Shown here: piece by piece, positions 27,564-35,075 of the stretch | How positions within the stretch are numbered: position 1 is the stretch's first letter | Layout: each line of letters begins with the position of its first letter | Assembly: GCA_003427395.1 (NCBI GenBank) | Contig: BFEA01000006.1 | Coordinates: 5,887,368 to 5,922,442 of the forward strand | Length of the DNA: 35,075 nucleotides | DNA from: Chara braunii | Taxonomy: Eukaryota; Streptophyta; Charophyceae; Charales; Characeae | Direction of reading: 5' to 3' | Notes under the pieces: model-generated | The model's input: only the letters and a program-made list of their open reading frames with translations | The model's database searches: none | Told to the model about the DNA's origin: nothing | Made by a program: the position numbers and the translations under genes

Positions 27564-28781
27564 AGGCTACAGCGCTGTGCACTGTCTACACTAGAACACA
27601 CTAGATGTCTACCGTAACATAGTGCACAGACCAACTAATTAGCTGGTGGCTATTTTGGAACAGATATCATTTGAGGTCAACAGGTAAGTCAGATTCCTAC
27701 AATTGAAACTATTTTTAGTATGACTAGTCCGCAAACAACAGTTCTAACTAATGCTGTCTGTCAGATGTCAATGGCAGTCATCCAACTAATGAAAACATAA
27801 AAATAAAATCAGTTGTGTGGATAGAACAACATGGCATTTTCTCGAACTTATCACCCGAAATCAACCCTTCCCTTAATTCCCCTGAGTATCACTTGACGTC
27901 AGCGTCCCTGAGCAATCTGGAGAGCGATGCGTGTCTAAAGGTGTGTGTCGCCCACCCTTGTGCCCCGAGTATCCACTGAACCGGCCAGCCTTGCACGTAT
28001 TTTATTCTCGGTGTGCTGCGAGCCTTCCAACCATTGACTGATCCAGGGGCAATTTAACGTCCGCCCCCAAGTGACTCCAGGAATTATTTTACGTCGCAGT
28101 CGGACAACGATCACAGTGAACGGTTCCCCTTCCCGTGTTTATTTATAGACGCCGGGTGCTCGTCTTTCCTGTAGGGCTGGCCTGCCCGGTGGTACCCATC
28201 TAACAGCGCAGCAAGCCGAACAAAGGACAAGCAGCTTAGGCATGCGTGCTCTACTCCCTGCGGGTTGGCATGGTGACCGTGACCCAGTGCTTCGTCCAGG
28301 GCCCTTCAGAAAGCTTCGCCCATCTCCACCCAGATGCTCCACGTGAACATTGTCGACTCTCGAGGTTGAGCGCACTCGACACCTCACGATGAGAGGATTG
28401 TCAAGAAGGAACACACAACCTCACGGTAAGAAGTGTCGGAGAGGGAAGATAAGGTTAAGAGCAATGTACCTCATTTAGCTGCCCCCAACCACAGAGATAA
28501 TCTCACCAGATGACCAAATGGCGATTAACCAGTCACTCCATCGACACAACCAGCATTATTCACCGTTCCACCTCAGCATCAATCGCACATTAGATAGTTC
28601 TCATCACACTGTCCATACCACATTCACCTCACATAGCCTTCCCCTCACCTCCTGGGTCGCCTTCACACTCGTCTCCACCCTCCTCACTACACACCACTTA
28701 CGGCCAAACTCGCCCAGCAGACCGCATGTATGTACCGCATAAGGCAGAAGACAAGCGCCAGATGAGTGCAATCGTACCACA
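27564..28781 (-). other. Element D leader
   Basis: 1.2 kb between primer-binding site and gag, with no supported gene. It is moderately AT-rich, and I see no striking repeats or motif arrays of the kind found in the leaders of A and C. Confidence 0.6.
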
Positions 28782-28793
28782 ACTCTGATACCA
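28782..28793 (-). other. Primer-binding site, element D
   Basis: On the - strand TGGTATCAGAGT, three bases (ATT) after the LTR end. The first 11 bases match the complement of plant initiator tRNA-Met exactly; the best of the four sites. Confidence 0.88.
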
Positions 28794-28796
28794 AAT

Positions 28797-29775
28797 TGCA
28801 AGGAAGATGAGCAATAGCGAACTTCAACAATCAAACAACATCATGTATATGTGTCCAGATAGTCTTGACCTCGAACCAACAGCAGCATTGCATCACGAGA
28901 ATCACCAAATAAGAAGACACCAAGAGTTCATAATTGACAATGTTGAAATAGACCCATCATCATTTGATATCCTATCTGGCGCTCGGCGCCCAGACTACAT
29001 GTGGCAGATCCTATCTAGCCTATACTACGAAGTCGAAAGATGACATCAACAGCATTCCCGAAGTACGAGTATATGGCGACCAATGTTGCACGCTTCCAGC
29101 ACCAGGTATGTCTCGCGCTACACTCACAACCTCGTTCCCCAACTCACAGATGCCACTAGCACCCAAGGACCACCCTGCGCTTCACCCAGCTTACAGCANA
29201 GGTATGTCTCGCGCTACACTCACAACCTCGTTCCCCAACTCACAGATGCCACTAGCACCCAAGGACCACCCTGCGCTTCACCCAGCTTACAGCAGCGCAG
29301 CTCGGCTATGGCTGCGTGCTCCTTCCCTGCTCTCCCGTGACAGCGTAGGCGCCAGCCAGCAAACAGCGCAGCAGCACTTGCGCAGCATGCAGCCAGCACC
29401 CGAATCCTGAATGAGGAGGCAGGCCCTTCCCTATATCGAAGTGGCCTGCCTGCGTCCAGTCTCAGGAAGCTTCCAGTAGGCCCTGGTAGCTTGAGGCCCA
29501 GCACGACGAGAGCAGGCCCTTGGGCCTGTAGTGGTTGCATGTGCCCAGCTGCCTTCGGCCTTTGTTTGGCCCGGTACCTGTATCCAGCCTAGGGCCTGCT
29601 TCACATTCATTCACACAGGCGGCCCAGGGCCTGGGTTCACTCAACCAACTGGCGCTGCCCAACTGCCTGAAATTTCCTGAGTTGCGTAGTGGCCAGAAAA
29701 GGGCCCTGAGGGCCTCGTCGAGCCTGCCTTCACTTAAGGGGGCCTTATGGGGCTCATAAAGGCAATGGCCTCGCA
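28797..29775 (-). repeat. Element D 5' LTR (right copy)
   Basis: 979 bp, matches 21813-22744; starts TGCAAGGAAG and ends CTCGCA on the + strand. It contains a 96 bp internal tandem duplication (29105-29200 and from 29201) absent from the left copy, with an undetermined base at 29199 next to the junction. Confidence 0.93.
29105..29294 (+). repeat. 96 bp tandem duplication in element D right LTR
   Basis: The copy starting at 29105 recurs from 29201 with essentially no substitutions. The left LTR has this segment once. The N at 29199 sits two bases before the second copy, so this may be a gap-closure artefact. Confidence 0.9.
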
Positions 29776-30582
29776 CTTGAACTATTCCCAGAGTATCAAA
29801 TGACTGATGGCTTACTCTTCTTTATAGACAAAACCGAAGAAAGATTGTGTATTCCTCACCAAGAACCAATTAAAAGTTTAATCATTGGGGAATGCCATGA
29901 TGCAGAAGGACACTTTGGTTTCAAGAAGACGTACGCCGATGTCCGAGAAAGATTTGAATGGAAAGGAATGAAGGAAGATGTATTAACCTATGTGCGGACT
30001 TGTCTTGTCTTTCAGAGGAACAAGCTCTCACATGAGAATCCGATGGGACTACTGAGACCACTGCCTATTCNAAGTGAGCCAGGTGAGTNTATCTCTATCG
30101 ACTTCATGAGCCTCACTAANAGTAGAAACGGTAACAGTCAAGTAATGGTNATCGTCGATAGATTCTCTAAGTATGCTATGTTCATTCCTTTGCCTACTGA
30201 AGCTAGAACCGAACTAGTGATTCAAAAATTTCAGATGCGATGGGTTTCTGAGTATGGATTTCCGAAAACCATTGTCTCTGACAGAGATGTTCGGTTCACT
30301 AGTCTACAATGGCGGAAGTTGATGGAAGTCTATAGCACCAGGTTGACCATGTCGTCAGGTAGACATCCTGAAACCAGTGGTCAAACTGAGCAAATGAATC
30401 GTCTATGCCAACAACTTTTGCGAATGTATGCCCGACCTGATCAGATTGATTGGGATGAGAACTTACCCAAAATTGCTAGTGCTTATAACAACAGCGTGAC
30501 AACAGCATGCATACTGTCACAAGTAGAACACCGAATGCACTGCATAAGGGTTGGAAGCCTCGGTGCCCCATTGACACCCTGA
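29776..30582 (+). pseudogene. pol: Element C integrase, zinc-finger Cys lost
   Basis: Continues C's pol frame right after element D; the first ATG is at 29800. Zinc domain is H33-x4-H38-x29-C68-x2-F71 (numbered from 29800): the final Cys is Phe (TCLVFQRNK). Core D101 (SIDFM), D161 (SDRDVRF) and E197 (GQTEQM) has 35 residues between D and E, otherwise intact. After YNNS a one-base shift makes the last ~30 residues non-homologous. Undetermined bases at 30071, 30089, 30120 and 30150 each fall within codons. Confidence 0.9.
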
Positions 30583-30889
30583 CCAGAGACCAGATTCAGA
30601 GGCTACCCCCGGGGTACACGTGAGTTTCCAGTTTTATATGAAGAAATTAAGAAGGCTACCCTTGGGTACACGTGAGTTTGCAGTTTTATATGAAGAAGAC
30701 ATTAAGAAGGTAAAGGAAAACATACAAAAGGCCCAATTACAAATGATTGAACAGGCTAATAAGCACCGCCGACCTTCATAGTTTCAAGAAGGAGATTTTG
30801 TTTGGGTTAAGTCTAAAGAGTTTTCCTTAGAAGAGAATGTATCTCAGAAACTGCTACCTGTCTACTTTGGACCCTGGGAAGTTCTCAAG
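30583..30889 (+). pseudogene. pol: Element C integrase C-terminal region, degraded, with 53 bp duplication
   Basis: Frame-shifted remnants of LPPG...REFAVLYEEDIKKVKENI, then ANKHRRP with a TAG just before FQEGDFVWVKSKEFSLEENVSQKLLPVYFGPWEV. A segment beginning AGGCTACCC at 30600 is repeated from 30653 (53 bp period) with a few differences. The first copy carries an extra base that destroys the frame; the second reads in frame. The GPW motif is intact. Confidence 0.8.
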
Positions 30890-31234
30890 GTGATTGGAGA
30901 CGCAGACGGATCGTCCTATCGCATTGATATACCTCCACACCTAAGGATGTACCCTGTCTTTCATGCGTCTAAACTGCTACCTTATGTAGAAAGTGACAAC
31001 TTTCCTAATAGGCCATCCATGTTTCCACCATCCATGAATGGAAATTACGAAGTTGAGAAGATATTGGAACATGGCTACTTCTCCACGGGTGGCAGAGGAC
31101 GACCGCAGAAGCAATTCAAGGTGAAGTTCAAATCTCAACCTCCATCTGAAGCCAGATGGTTTAGTCGAAAAGAACTCTTACCTACTGCTCCTGATGTTGT
31201 TAATGCATATGAATGCGGGTTAACTGGGAATTAA
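30890..31234 (+). CDS. pol: Element C Pol C-terminal tail, chromodomain-like
   Basis: 114 codons; the start is not a real initiation site but the continuation of integrase. IGDADGSSYRIDIPPHLRMYPVFHASKLLPYVESDNFP is followed by PPSMNGNYEVEKILEHGYFSTGGRGRPQKQFKVKF, ARWFSRKELLPTAPDVVNAYE and a stop (TAA 31232-31234). YEVEKILEH, QFKVKF, W and a final helix give the clearest chromodomain resemblance of the four elements. A role in binding methylated histone is inferred from chromoviruses. Confidence 0.72.
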   Translation: MIGDADGSSYRIDIPPHLRMYPVFHASKLLPYVESDNFPNRPSMFPPSMNGNYEVEKILEHGYFSTGGRGRPQKQFKVKFKSQPPSEARWFSRKELLPTAPDVVNAYECGLTGN

Positions 31235-31264
31235 TGTATTTTCTGCGATGGAACTCGAAAACTG

Positions 31265-31276
31265 GGCCGGCAGGAA
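31265..31276 (+). other. Polypurine tract region, element C
   Basis: GGCCGGCAGGAA immediately before the 3' LTR TG; nearly identical to the tract of element A. Confidence 0.7.
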
Positions 31277-32449
31277 TGCAATAACCCGTGCCATATGTCG
31301 TCTGAGGGCCGAACGCGGCAACCCTCAGTCCAGGCCGCATAAGGGGGCAAAGGCCCTAAGTCTGCTACAGGGCCTGGACGCCAGGCAGTTGACCGTAGTC
31401 AACTGCTGGATTTCCAAAGGTCAATGTCAATGTGCACCTAGCCCAGGCCGCCGGTCAAGCACACACACTTGTTTGTATGCAGGTACCCGGACAGCATCCA
31501 AGCCAAGTGGAAAACTGCAACTGTACGTGATCCAGACCTTCGACGACGGGTCAATCTGGACGACTGTGACTCGTGGACTGGAGGCCAGACCTCCGAGTCA
31601 AACACTACATAAGCTGGGGTCTACAGGGAATCAACATTCAGTCTTGCTATGCTGGTTCAACGATGGCTTGACTTTGACTTGACGCTGGCATTATGCTAGC
31701 GCGACGCTGGCTGGACGCTGGCTGTGCATCAGAGCTGCGGACGACGACACGAGGGAGACGCGACGCTGGCATTGTGCGCCAGGCATGCTGACGTGGCGCT
31801 GCCTCTGGTACATGTGGCGCTGCCTATGGTCTACGTGGCATGCTGACGTGGCGCTGCTTCATGTGGCGCTGCCTACGTGGCATGCCGATGTGGCGCTGCC
31901 TCTGGTTTATGTGGTGCTGCCAATGGTCTACGTGGCATGCTGATGTGGCGCTGCCTCTGGTTTATGTGGCGCTGCCTATGGTCTACGTGGCGCTGTTCTT
32001 GGTCTTCATTGATGACATGGCTTATGCCACCTGTCTTGTCTGCTGATGTGGCATTGTCCACACTACTTACATGAGGTGACTGGTTGCGAGGGAAAGTAAG
32101 ATCAGGACTGTGGAGAGATCGTGATACGTACCTGGTGGTCTTCATGATGACATTGCTCCAGCACTGATGAGGGACTAATTAGAAGTGCCATGTGGCACAT
32201 TGAGATTACTTCAGATATTCGTTCAGACTACTGATTACTGAAGTGGCGTTGGAGGAGGGAGCCTGAAGCAGGAGTGGGCATTTTATTTTCCTCTCCTTTG
32301 TCTAACCTCCCTCCTCTCTTCTTCGTCTGTGGATGTTATCTGGTCTCATTCTGTCTGGACATGATCTTGATTATTGGTACTCATCAGCTGTTGTCATTTA
32401 TCTGGACTTGCATTGTTGACATCTGTGTTCACGACCTGGGTTCATTACA
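31277..32449 (+). repeat. Element C 3' LTR
   Basis: 1173 bp, TGCAATAACCC to TTCATTACA, matching 16065-17216. The ACGT/GCGCTGCC repeat block (31783-32000) has one more unit combination than the 5' LTR. The inverted TTGAC pair is conserved at 31388-31403. Confidence 0.93.
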
Positions 32450-32786
32450 GAATAATGAATTTCAGAAAAAAAAATTCGGAATTTCGAATTAACGGTGAAT
32501 TGCGAAGGAAAGATGAATCGAAAAAAAATCGTAATATTTCCGGACCTCCAGCACCGGAATTTCGAATTTCATAAAAAGAAAAACGAAAATTTCAGATTTT
32601 TCACGAATGAGAATAGCGGGAAAATGAAATCCAAGAAAAGAAAAAAAAATTGATTTCGGCAGTTAGGTCAAAATTTACGATTTTGGGGACTAATTAGCGT
32701 AATCTAATCAATCAATCAATCAATCAATCAGTCTTTGATTGTCCCCGCGCTTGTGTCAGATCAGGTTGTCCTGGTTCACAAGCGGG
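32450..32786 (-). other. Element B leader, distal part, with (AATC)6
   Basis: Lies between element C and the element B primer-binding site. AT-rich with TTCGGAATTTCG motifs. 32505-32597 repeats 8436-8529 at about 97% by eye. An AATC microsatellite (six units plus a base) is at 32706-32730. No gene seen. Confidence 0.75.
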
Positions 32787-32798
32787 GCTCCGATACCA
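32787..32798 (-). other. Primer-binding site, element B
   Basis: On the - strand TGGTATCGGAGC, three bases (GTT) after the LTR end GCGTCA. Identical to the site of element A, one mismatch to the plant initiator tRNA-Met complement. It ties the right LTR to the leader, proving that the gag at 15495 and this LTR belong to one element split by C. Confidence 0.85.
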
Positions 32799-32801
32799 AA
32801 C

Positions 32802-34134
32802 TGACGCATGCCCAATGGGACAATGCGTAGGGAGCCAAGGATCCACAATGTGATGAAAAGGACTGAAATGGACAATGCAAGGTCAGCGTAGCATCAACAA
32901 GCAATGTACATTCCAAATACATACAAGATGGCACAAAGTGGCGCGGAAGACTTAAAGAGAAGATCTGGTCTGATCTGGACTGACCCGACATCCATCATAC
33001 ATCACACATGTGAGAAGGGAGGAGGGGCCGCAATCACGGAAGAAAGGTCCCTCCTTCGTACACATACATGGGGAGATACCACGGATGAGAGATGGGGGGA
33101 AGGGGCGAGACGAAGGAGCAGGAGGGGGGGGAGTAGACCAAGATCGCAATAGCGAAGTCCCAAAAATAGTCCATTGCCGAGTGTCCAATCAATGTCTGTC
33201 CCAGAAATGTCGAATCAGATCCTGGGCAATGTGCCCAACCTAACCTCTGCCTGCACTTCCTACTGATATCCTCTCTTACTCTCGTAGCTGAAGAAGAAGG
33301 TAGGAAAGAGAAGGAAGGAGGAGAAAAGAGAGAGAGAGAGAGAGAGATGCAGGAGGAGGAAGAAGAAGATGACGTCCTCCTTGCTATCTCACCTGCAGGT
33401 AGCTGTCACCGTACTGACTGTGGTCTTCGTCGTGTGCAGGTACCGTGCGGAGCCCAGCTATGGCGCCAGGTAAGTTCGTCGCTTGCAGGTAAGGCCTCCG
33501 CCTCTCTCCACTACCTACTCCGCTACTCCCTACTCCGTAGCTTGGCGCAGAAATAACGCTGCTTCAACCAGCAGCGTGTCGCTCCAAAAGTGAGCTACTC
33601 CAACTGTCCTTGCCCAGCCGCTGCCCAGCTATTTGTAGTGCTGGGCCGGCCAGGCCTACCTGATGCTGGCCTCAGAAAACGGCCCAGCTAGTCTGGGTCC
33701 CTACCGGACGTCCAGACCACACTGCTGATGCAGAAAGGCGCAGAAGTGCGCCTGGCCTAAAAATGGCCCGGTACCTGTGCACCTAGCCCAAAGCGTCGCC
33801 TTGGGACCTGCAGGACCGAAACGACGCCTGTACCTACCGGTTTGGCGCCAAAATGTGCCTGGCCTTGTTTCGGGCCTGCCTCCGGTGTACCCAGTCCCAA
33901 GGTCCGGCCTTGGGGCTGCAAGTTTGAAACGGCACCTGACAGACAAAGTAAGACAGCACACACACACACACAAAAAGGTAAGTAAACTAAACCTATCTAA
34001 CTAGTGTGCTACCTAGGGCCTGAAGGGCCGCCGTGGGCCTCCAGGGCGCGTGCTGCATGGTATGCGGCCTGGGGGCCCCTCAGCAACCGTCGGGCCCCTC
34101 AAATGGGGCCCGTATGCAGGCGCAGCATGCAACA
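32802..34134 (-). repeat. Element B 5' LTR (right copy, complete)
   Basis: 1333 bp; on the + strand TGACGCATGCC to GCATGCAACA. 33036-34134 matches the left LTR; 32802-33035 is present only here. Contains a GA-rich run near 33323-33347. Open frames on the + strand in it are shared shadows of both LTR copies. Confidence 0.9.
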
Positions 34135-34713
34135 CTTCTGAGCCAGTGCGCACTGGCTCTGCGTTTTCCTTTCTCTGATTGTCTGCAAAACGAGTGTTTT
34201 TTTAACCTTTTTTATTGTGGAAATCGTTTATACCTCCAGGCTCACATCGAATATAGGGGACTCGATCTACCCGAGTCAAGAGACGCCACAAGCGTGTTTA
34301 TCCGCTTCAATGACTAACCTCAGTGCAAGAAGTAGCACTGGGGTTGGTCAATACAACTGCGTGCTCTTCTGGCTTGCGATCTCCGTTGCTCGTTCCTGAA
34401 GGAAACAGTGGTGTTTAGTATTTGCTCTTGGTTGTTTGTGTATCTCATTCCCGGCTTGGGCCTTGTATTGTTTGCTCTGTTGTTTCAAACTAGTGGCTAC
34501 CATAGTTGCGGCGCATTTAGGTGAGCGCCTCAGCGCACGTCTGGCGCACCTCGCGTACTGCACCCCGTGTGGCGCAAAAAAAAAAAAAAAAAAAGACGAA
34601 AAAAAGAAACGCCAAAAAAAAAAAAGAGTGCAAGGGGTCATGGAACACCCTGTCTCGTGGATATAATGATGCTAAACCCCTCTCTGAAAAAGAGAATGAG
34701 AGCGAGTTTAAGG

Positions 34714-34714
34714 C

Positions 34715-34755
<41 letters not shown>
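34714..34755 (+). repeat. Compound (CT)n(CA)n microsatellite
   Basis: About ten CT units pass directly into about ten CA units. Confidence 0.95.
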
Positions 34756-35004
34756 CTTCAGAGACACACCCGTCTGCACACTTCTGAATAATCCAGATTT
34801 CGAAACGTGGAACACTGATGATACTCTGCACTGTACTATGCAGTAACCCATGAGCCTTATACGTCTGCTTCCTCTAATTTGCTTTTCCTTGCTGTCAAAG
34901 GCATGTAGTAGTAGGAGACTCCAAGACATCCTGTGCTTGGCAGTTGGTTAAACGATATGCACATGTAACTCTTGTTGAAACGGTTGACACAATTAAACAG
35001 ACAT

Positions 35005-35006
<2 letters not shown>

Positions 35007-35075
<69 letters not shown>
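35007..35075 (+). repeat. (TC)n microsatellite, cut by window end
   Basis: At least 69 bp of uninterrupted TC/CT running to the last base of the window. The window or contig may end here because the repeat could not be crossed. Confidence 0.97.

Larger units (their letters stand above)
21813..29775 (-). mobile_element. Element D: Ty3/Gypsy LTR retrotransposon nested in element C pol
   Basis: On the - strand: 5' LTR 28797-29775, primer-binding site 28782-28793, leader, gag 25948-27563, RT to RNase H 24090-25660, integrase 23285-24253, tail 22677-23207, polypurine tract 22745-22759, 3' LTR 21813-22744. The protease and nucleocapsid knuckle are absent. Pol is related to A and C (H-x4-H zinc finger, same tail). 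LTR divergence is about 5% by eye over 340 bp. A 4 bp target duplication flanks it. Confidence 0.95.
21809..29779. other. Target-site duplication of element D (CTTG at 21809-21812 and 29776-29779)
   Basis: CTTG precedes the left LTR and follows the right LTR. Removing element D and one CTTG leaves a continuous open frame across the junction, with C's RNase H/integrase spacer reading R-K-N-L-E-L-F-P. Five bases would read CCTTG against ACTTG, so either the duplication is 4 bp or one base has mutated. Confidence 0.85.
16065..32449 (+). mobile_element. Element C: Ty3/Gypsy LTR retrotransposon inserted in B and interrupted by D
   Basis: 5' LTR 16065-17216, primer-binding site 17220-17231, leader, gag 17991-19867, protease, RT and RNase H to 21808, then element D, then integrase and tail 29776-31234, polypurine tract 31265-31276, 3' LTR 31277-32449. 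It is closely related to element A in gag and pol. LTRs differ at about 22 positions over the first ~430 bp by eye (about 5%). A perfect 5 bp target duplication is not seen (CAAAT on the left, GAATA on the right). Confidence 0.92.
8891..34134 (-). mobile_element. Element B: Ty3/Gypsy LTR retrotransposon, interrupted by elements C and D
   Basis: On the - strand: 5' LTR 32802-34134, primer-binding site 32787-32798, leader split into 32450-32786 and 15496-16064 by element C, gag 13978-15495, pol 10078-13793, polypurine tract 10020-10028, and 3' LTR 8891-10015. The two LTRs match over 8891-10015 and 33036-34134, differing at about 4% of positions in the part compared by eye. Gag and pol carry many frameshifts and stops. 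Several stops are TGA where the family has Arg (CGA). The sequence just outside the right LTR is CTTCT; the left duplicate is not seen because that LTR is truncated. Confidence 0.9.
34135..35075. other. Right flank of element B, no gene recognised
   Basis: 940 bp outside the nest. It starts with CTTCT (potential element B target site) and has an inverted repeat GCCAGTGCGCACTGGC at 34141-34156. A-rich blocks occur at about 34576-34594 and 34613-34625, a (CT)n(CA)n tract at 34714-34755, and a TC microsatellite at the end. Short open frames are composition-driven or without recognisable features. Confidence 0.6.

Noticed and set aside
32802-34134. Right B LTR as an independent solo LTR
   Set aside because: It is followed inward by a matching primer-binding site and leader that continue across element C into B gag, so it is the 5' LTR of B.
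34141-34666. A host gene exon or processed pseudogene with poly(A) in the right flank
   Set aside because: A runs are present but interrupted, the open frames are short and unrecognisable, and no splice or family evidence was found.

Overview
This window is eukaryotic repeat DNA and contains no cellular gene that I can support. It is almost entirely four Ty3/Gypsy-type LTR retrotransposons, here called A, B, C and D. The evidence is: gag with CCHC knuckles; pol in the order protease, reverse transcriptase, RNase H, HHCC/DDE integrase, then a divergent chromodomain-like tail; primer-binding sites of the plant initiator-methionine type; polypurine tracts; and long direct repeats of 0.9-1.3 kb. 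The host is most likely a streptophyte (green plant or charophyte alga). The proteins look to me like the abundant Gag-Pol predictions of Chara, but that is recollection and was not checked.

Layout. Element A (+) fills 1-8435. Its 5' LTR is cut by the window edge (1-541). A 1.3 kb leader carries a GA microsatellite and a 13-copy TTGACY array. Gag is at 1858-3831, pol at 3780-7500 and the 3' LTR at 7539-8435. A 455 bp spacer (8436-8890) follows, with AT-rich repeat DNA and a G-quadruplex-type array. Element B (-) runs from 8891 to 34134. Its 3' LTR is on the left, its pol and gag are at 10078-15495, and its 5' LTR is at 32802-34134. Its leader was split by element C (+, 16065-32449). C's pol was in turn split by element D (-, 21813-29775), exactly between the RNase H and integrase coding parts. 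The nest is therefore B{C{D}}, with strand alternating at each level. From 34135 to 35075 there is low-complexity flank without a recognisable gene.

State of the elements. None can encode a full polyprotein. A is least damaged: its integrase is fully canonical, but it has in-frame TAGs, several frameshifts and Asp-to-Asn at the first RNase H catalytic position. B has many frameshifts, and its protease reads D-S-R. C has lost about 310 bp of reverse transcriptase including catalytic motif A, has D-P-G in the protease, and has lost one zinc-binding Cys in its integrase. D lacks the nucleocapsid knuckle and the whole protease. By-eye LTR divergence is about 4-5% for all four.

The points most worth a second look are regulatory or structural. 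They are the helically spaced W-box-like array in A, the TGACGTGGC-type arrays in C, the unmatched U3 halves of A's two LTRs (breakpoint at a CTGCAG), the truncated outer end of B's left LTR, the missing 5 bp target duplication of C, a near-identical 93 bp AT-rich repeat that starts exactly where A ends and recurs inside B, and the G-quadruplex array. I found no CRISPR array, tRNA or rRNA gene, or bacterial-type operon.
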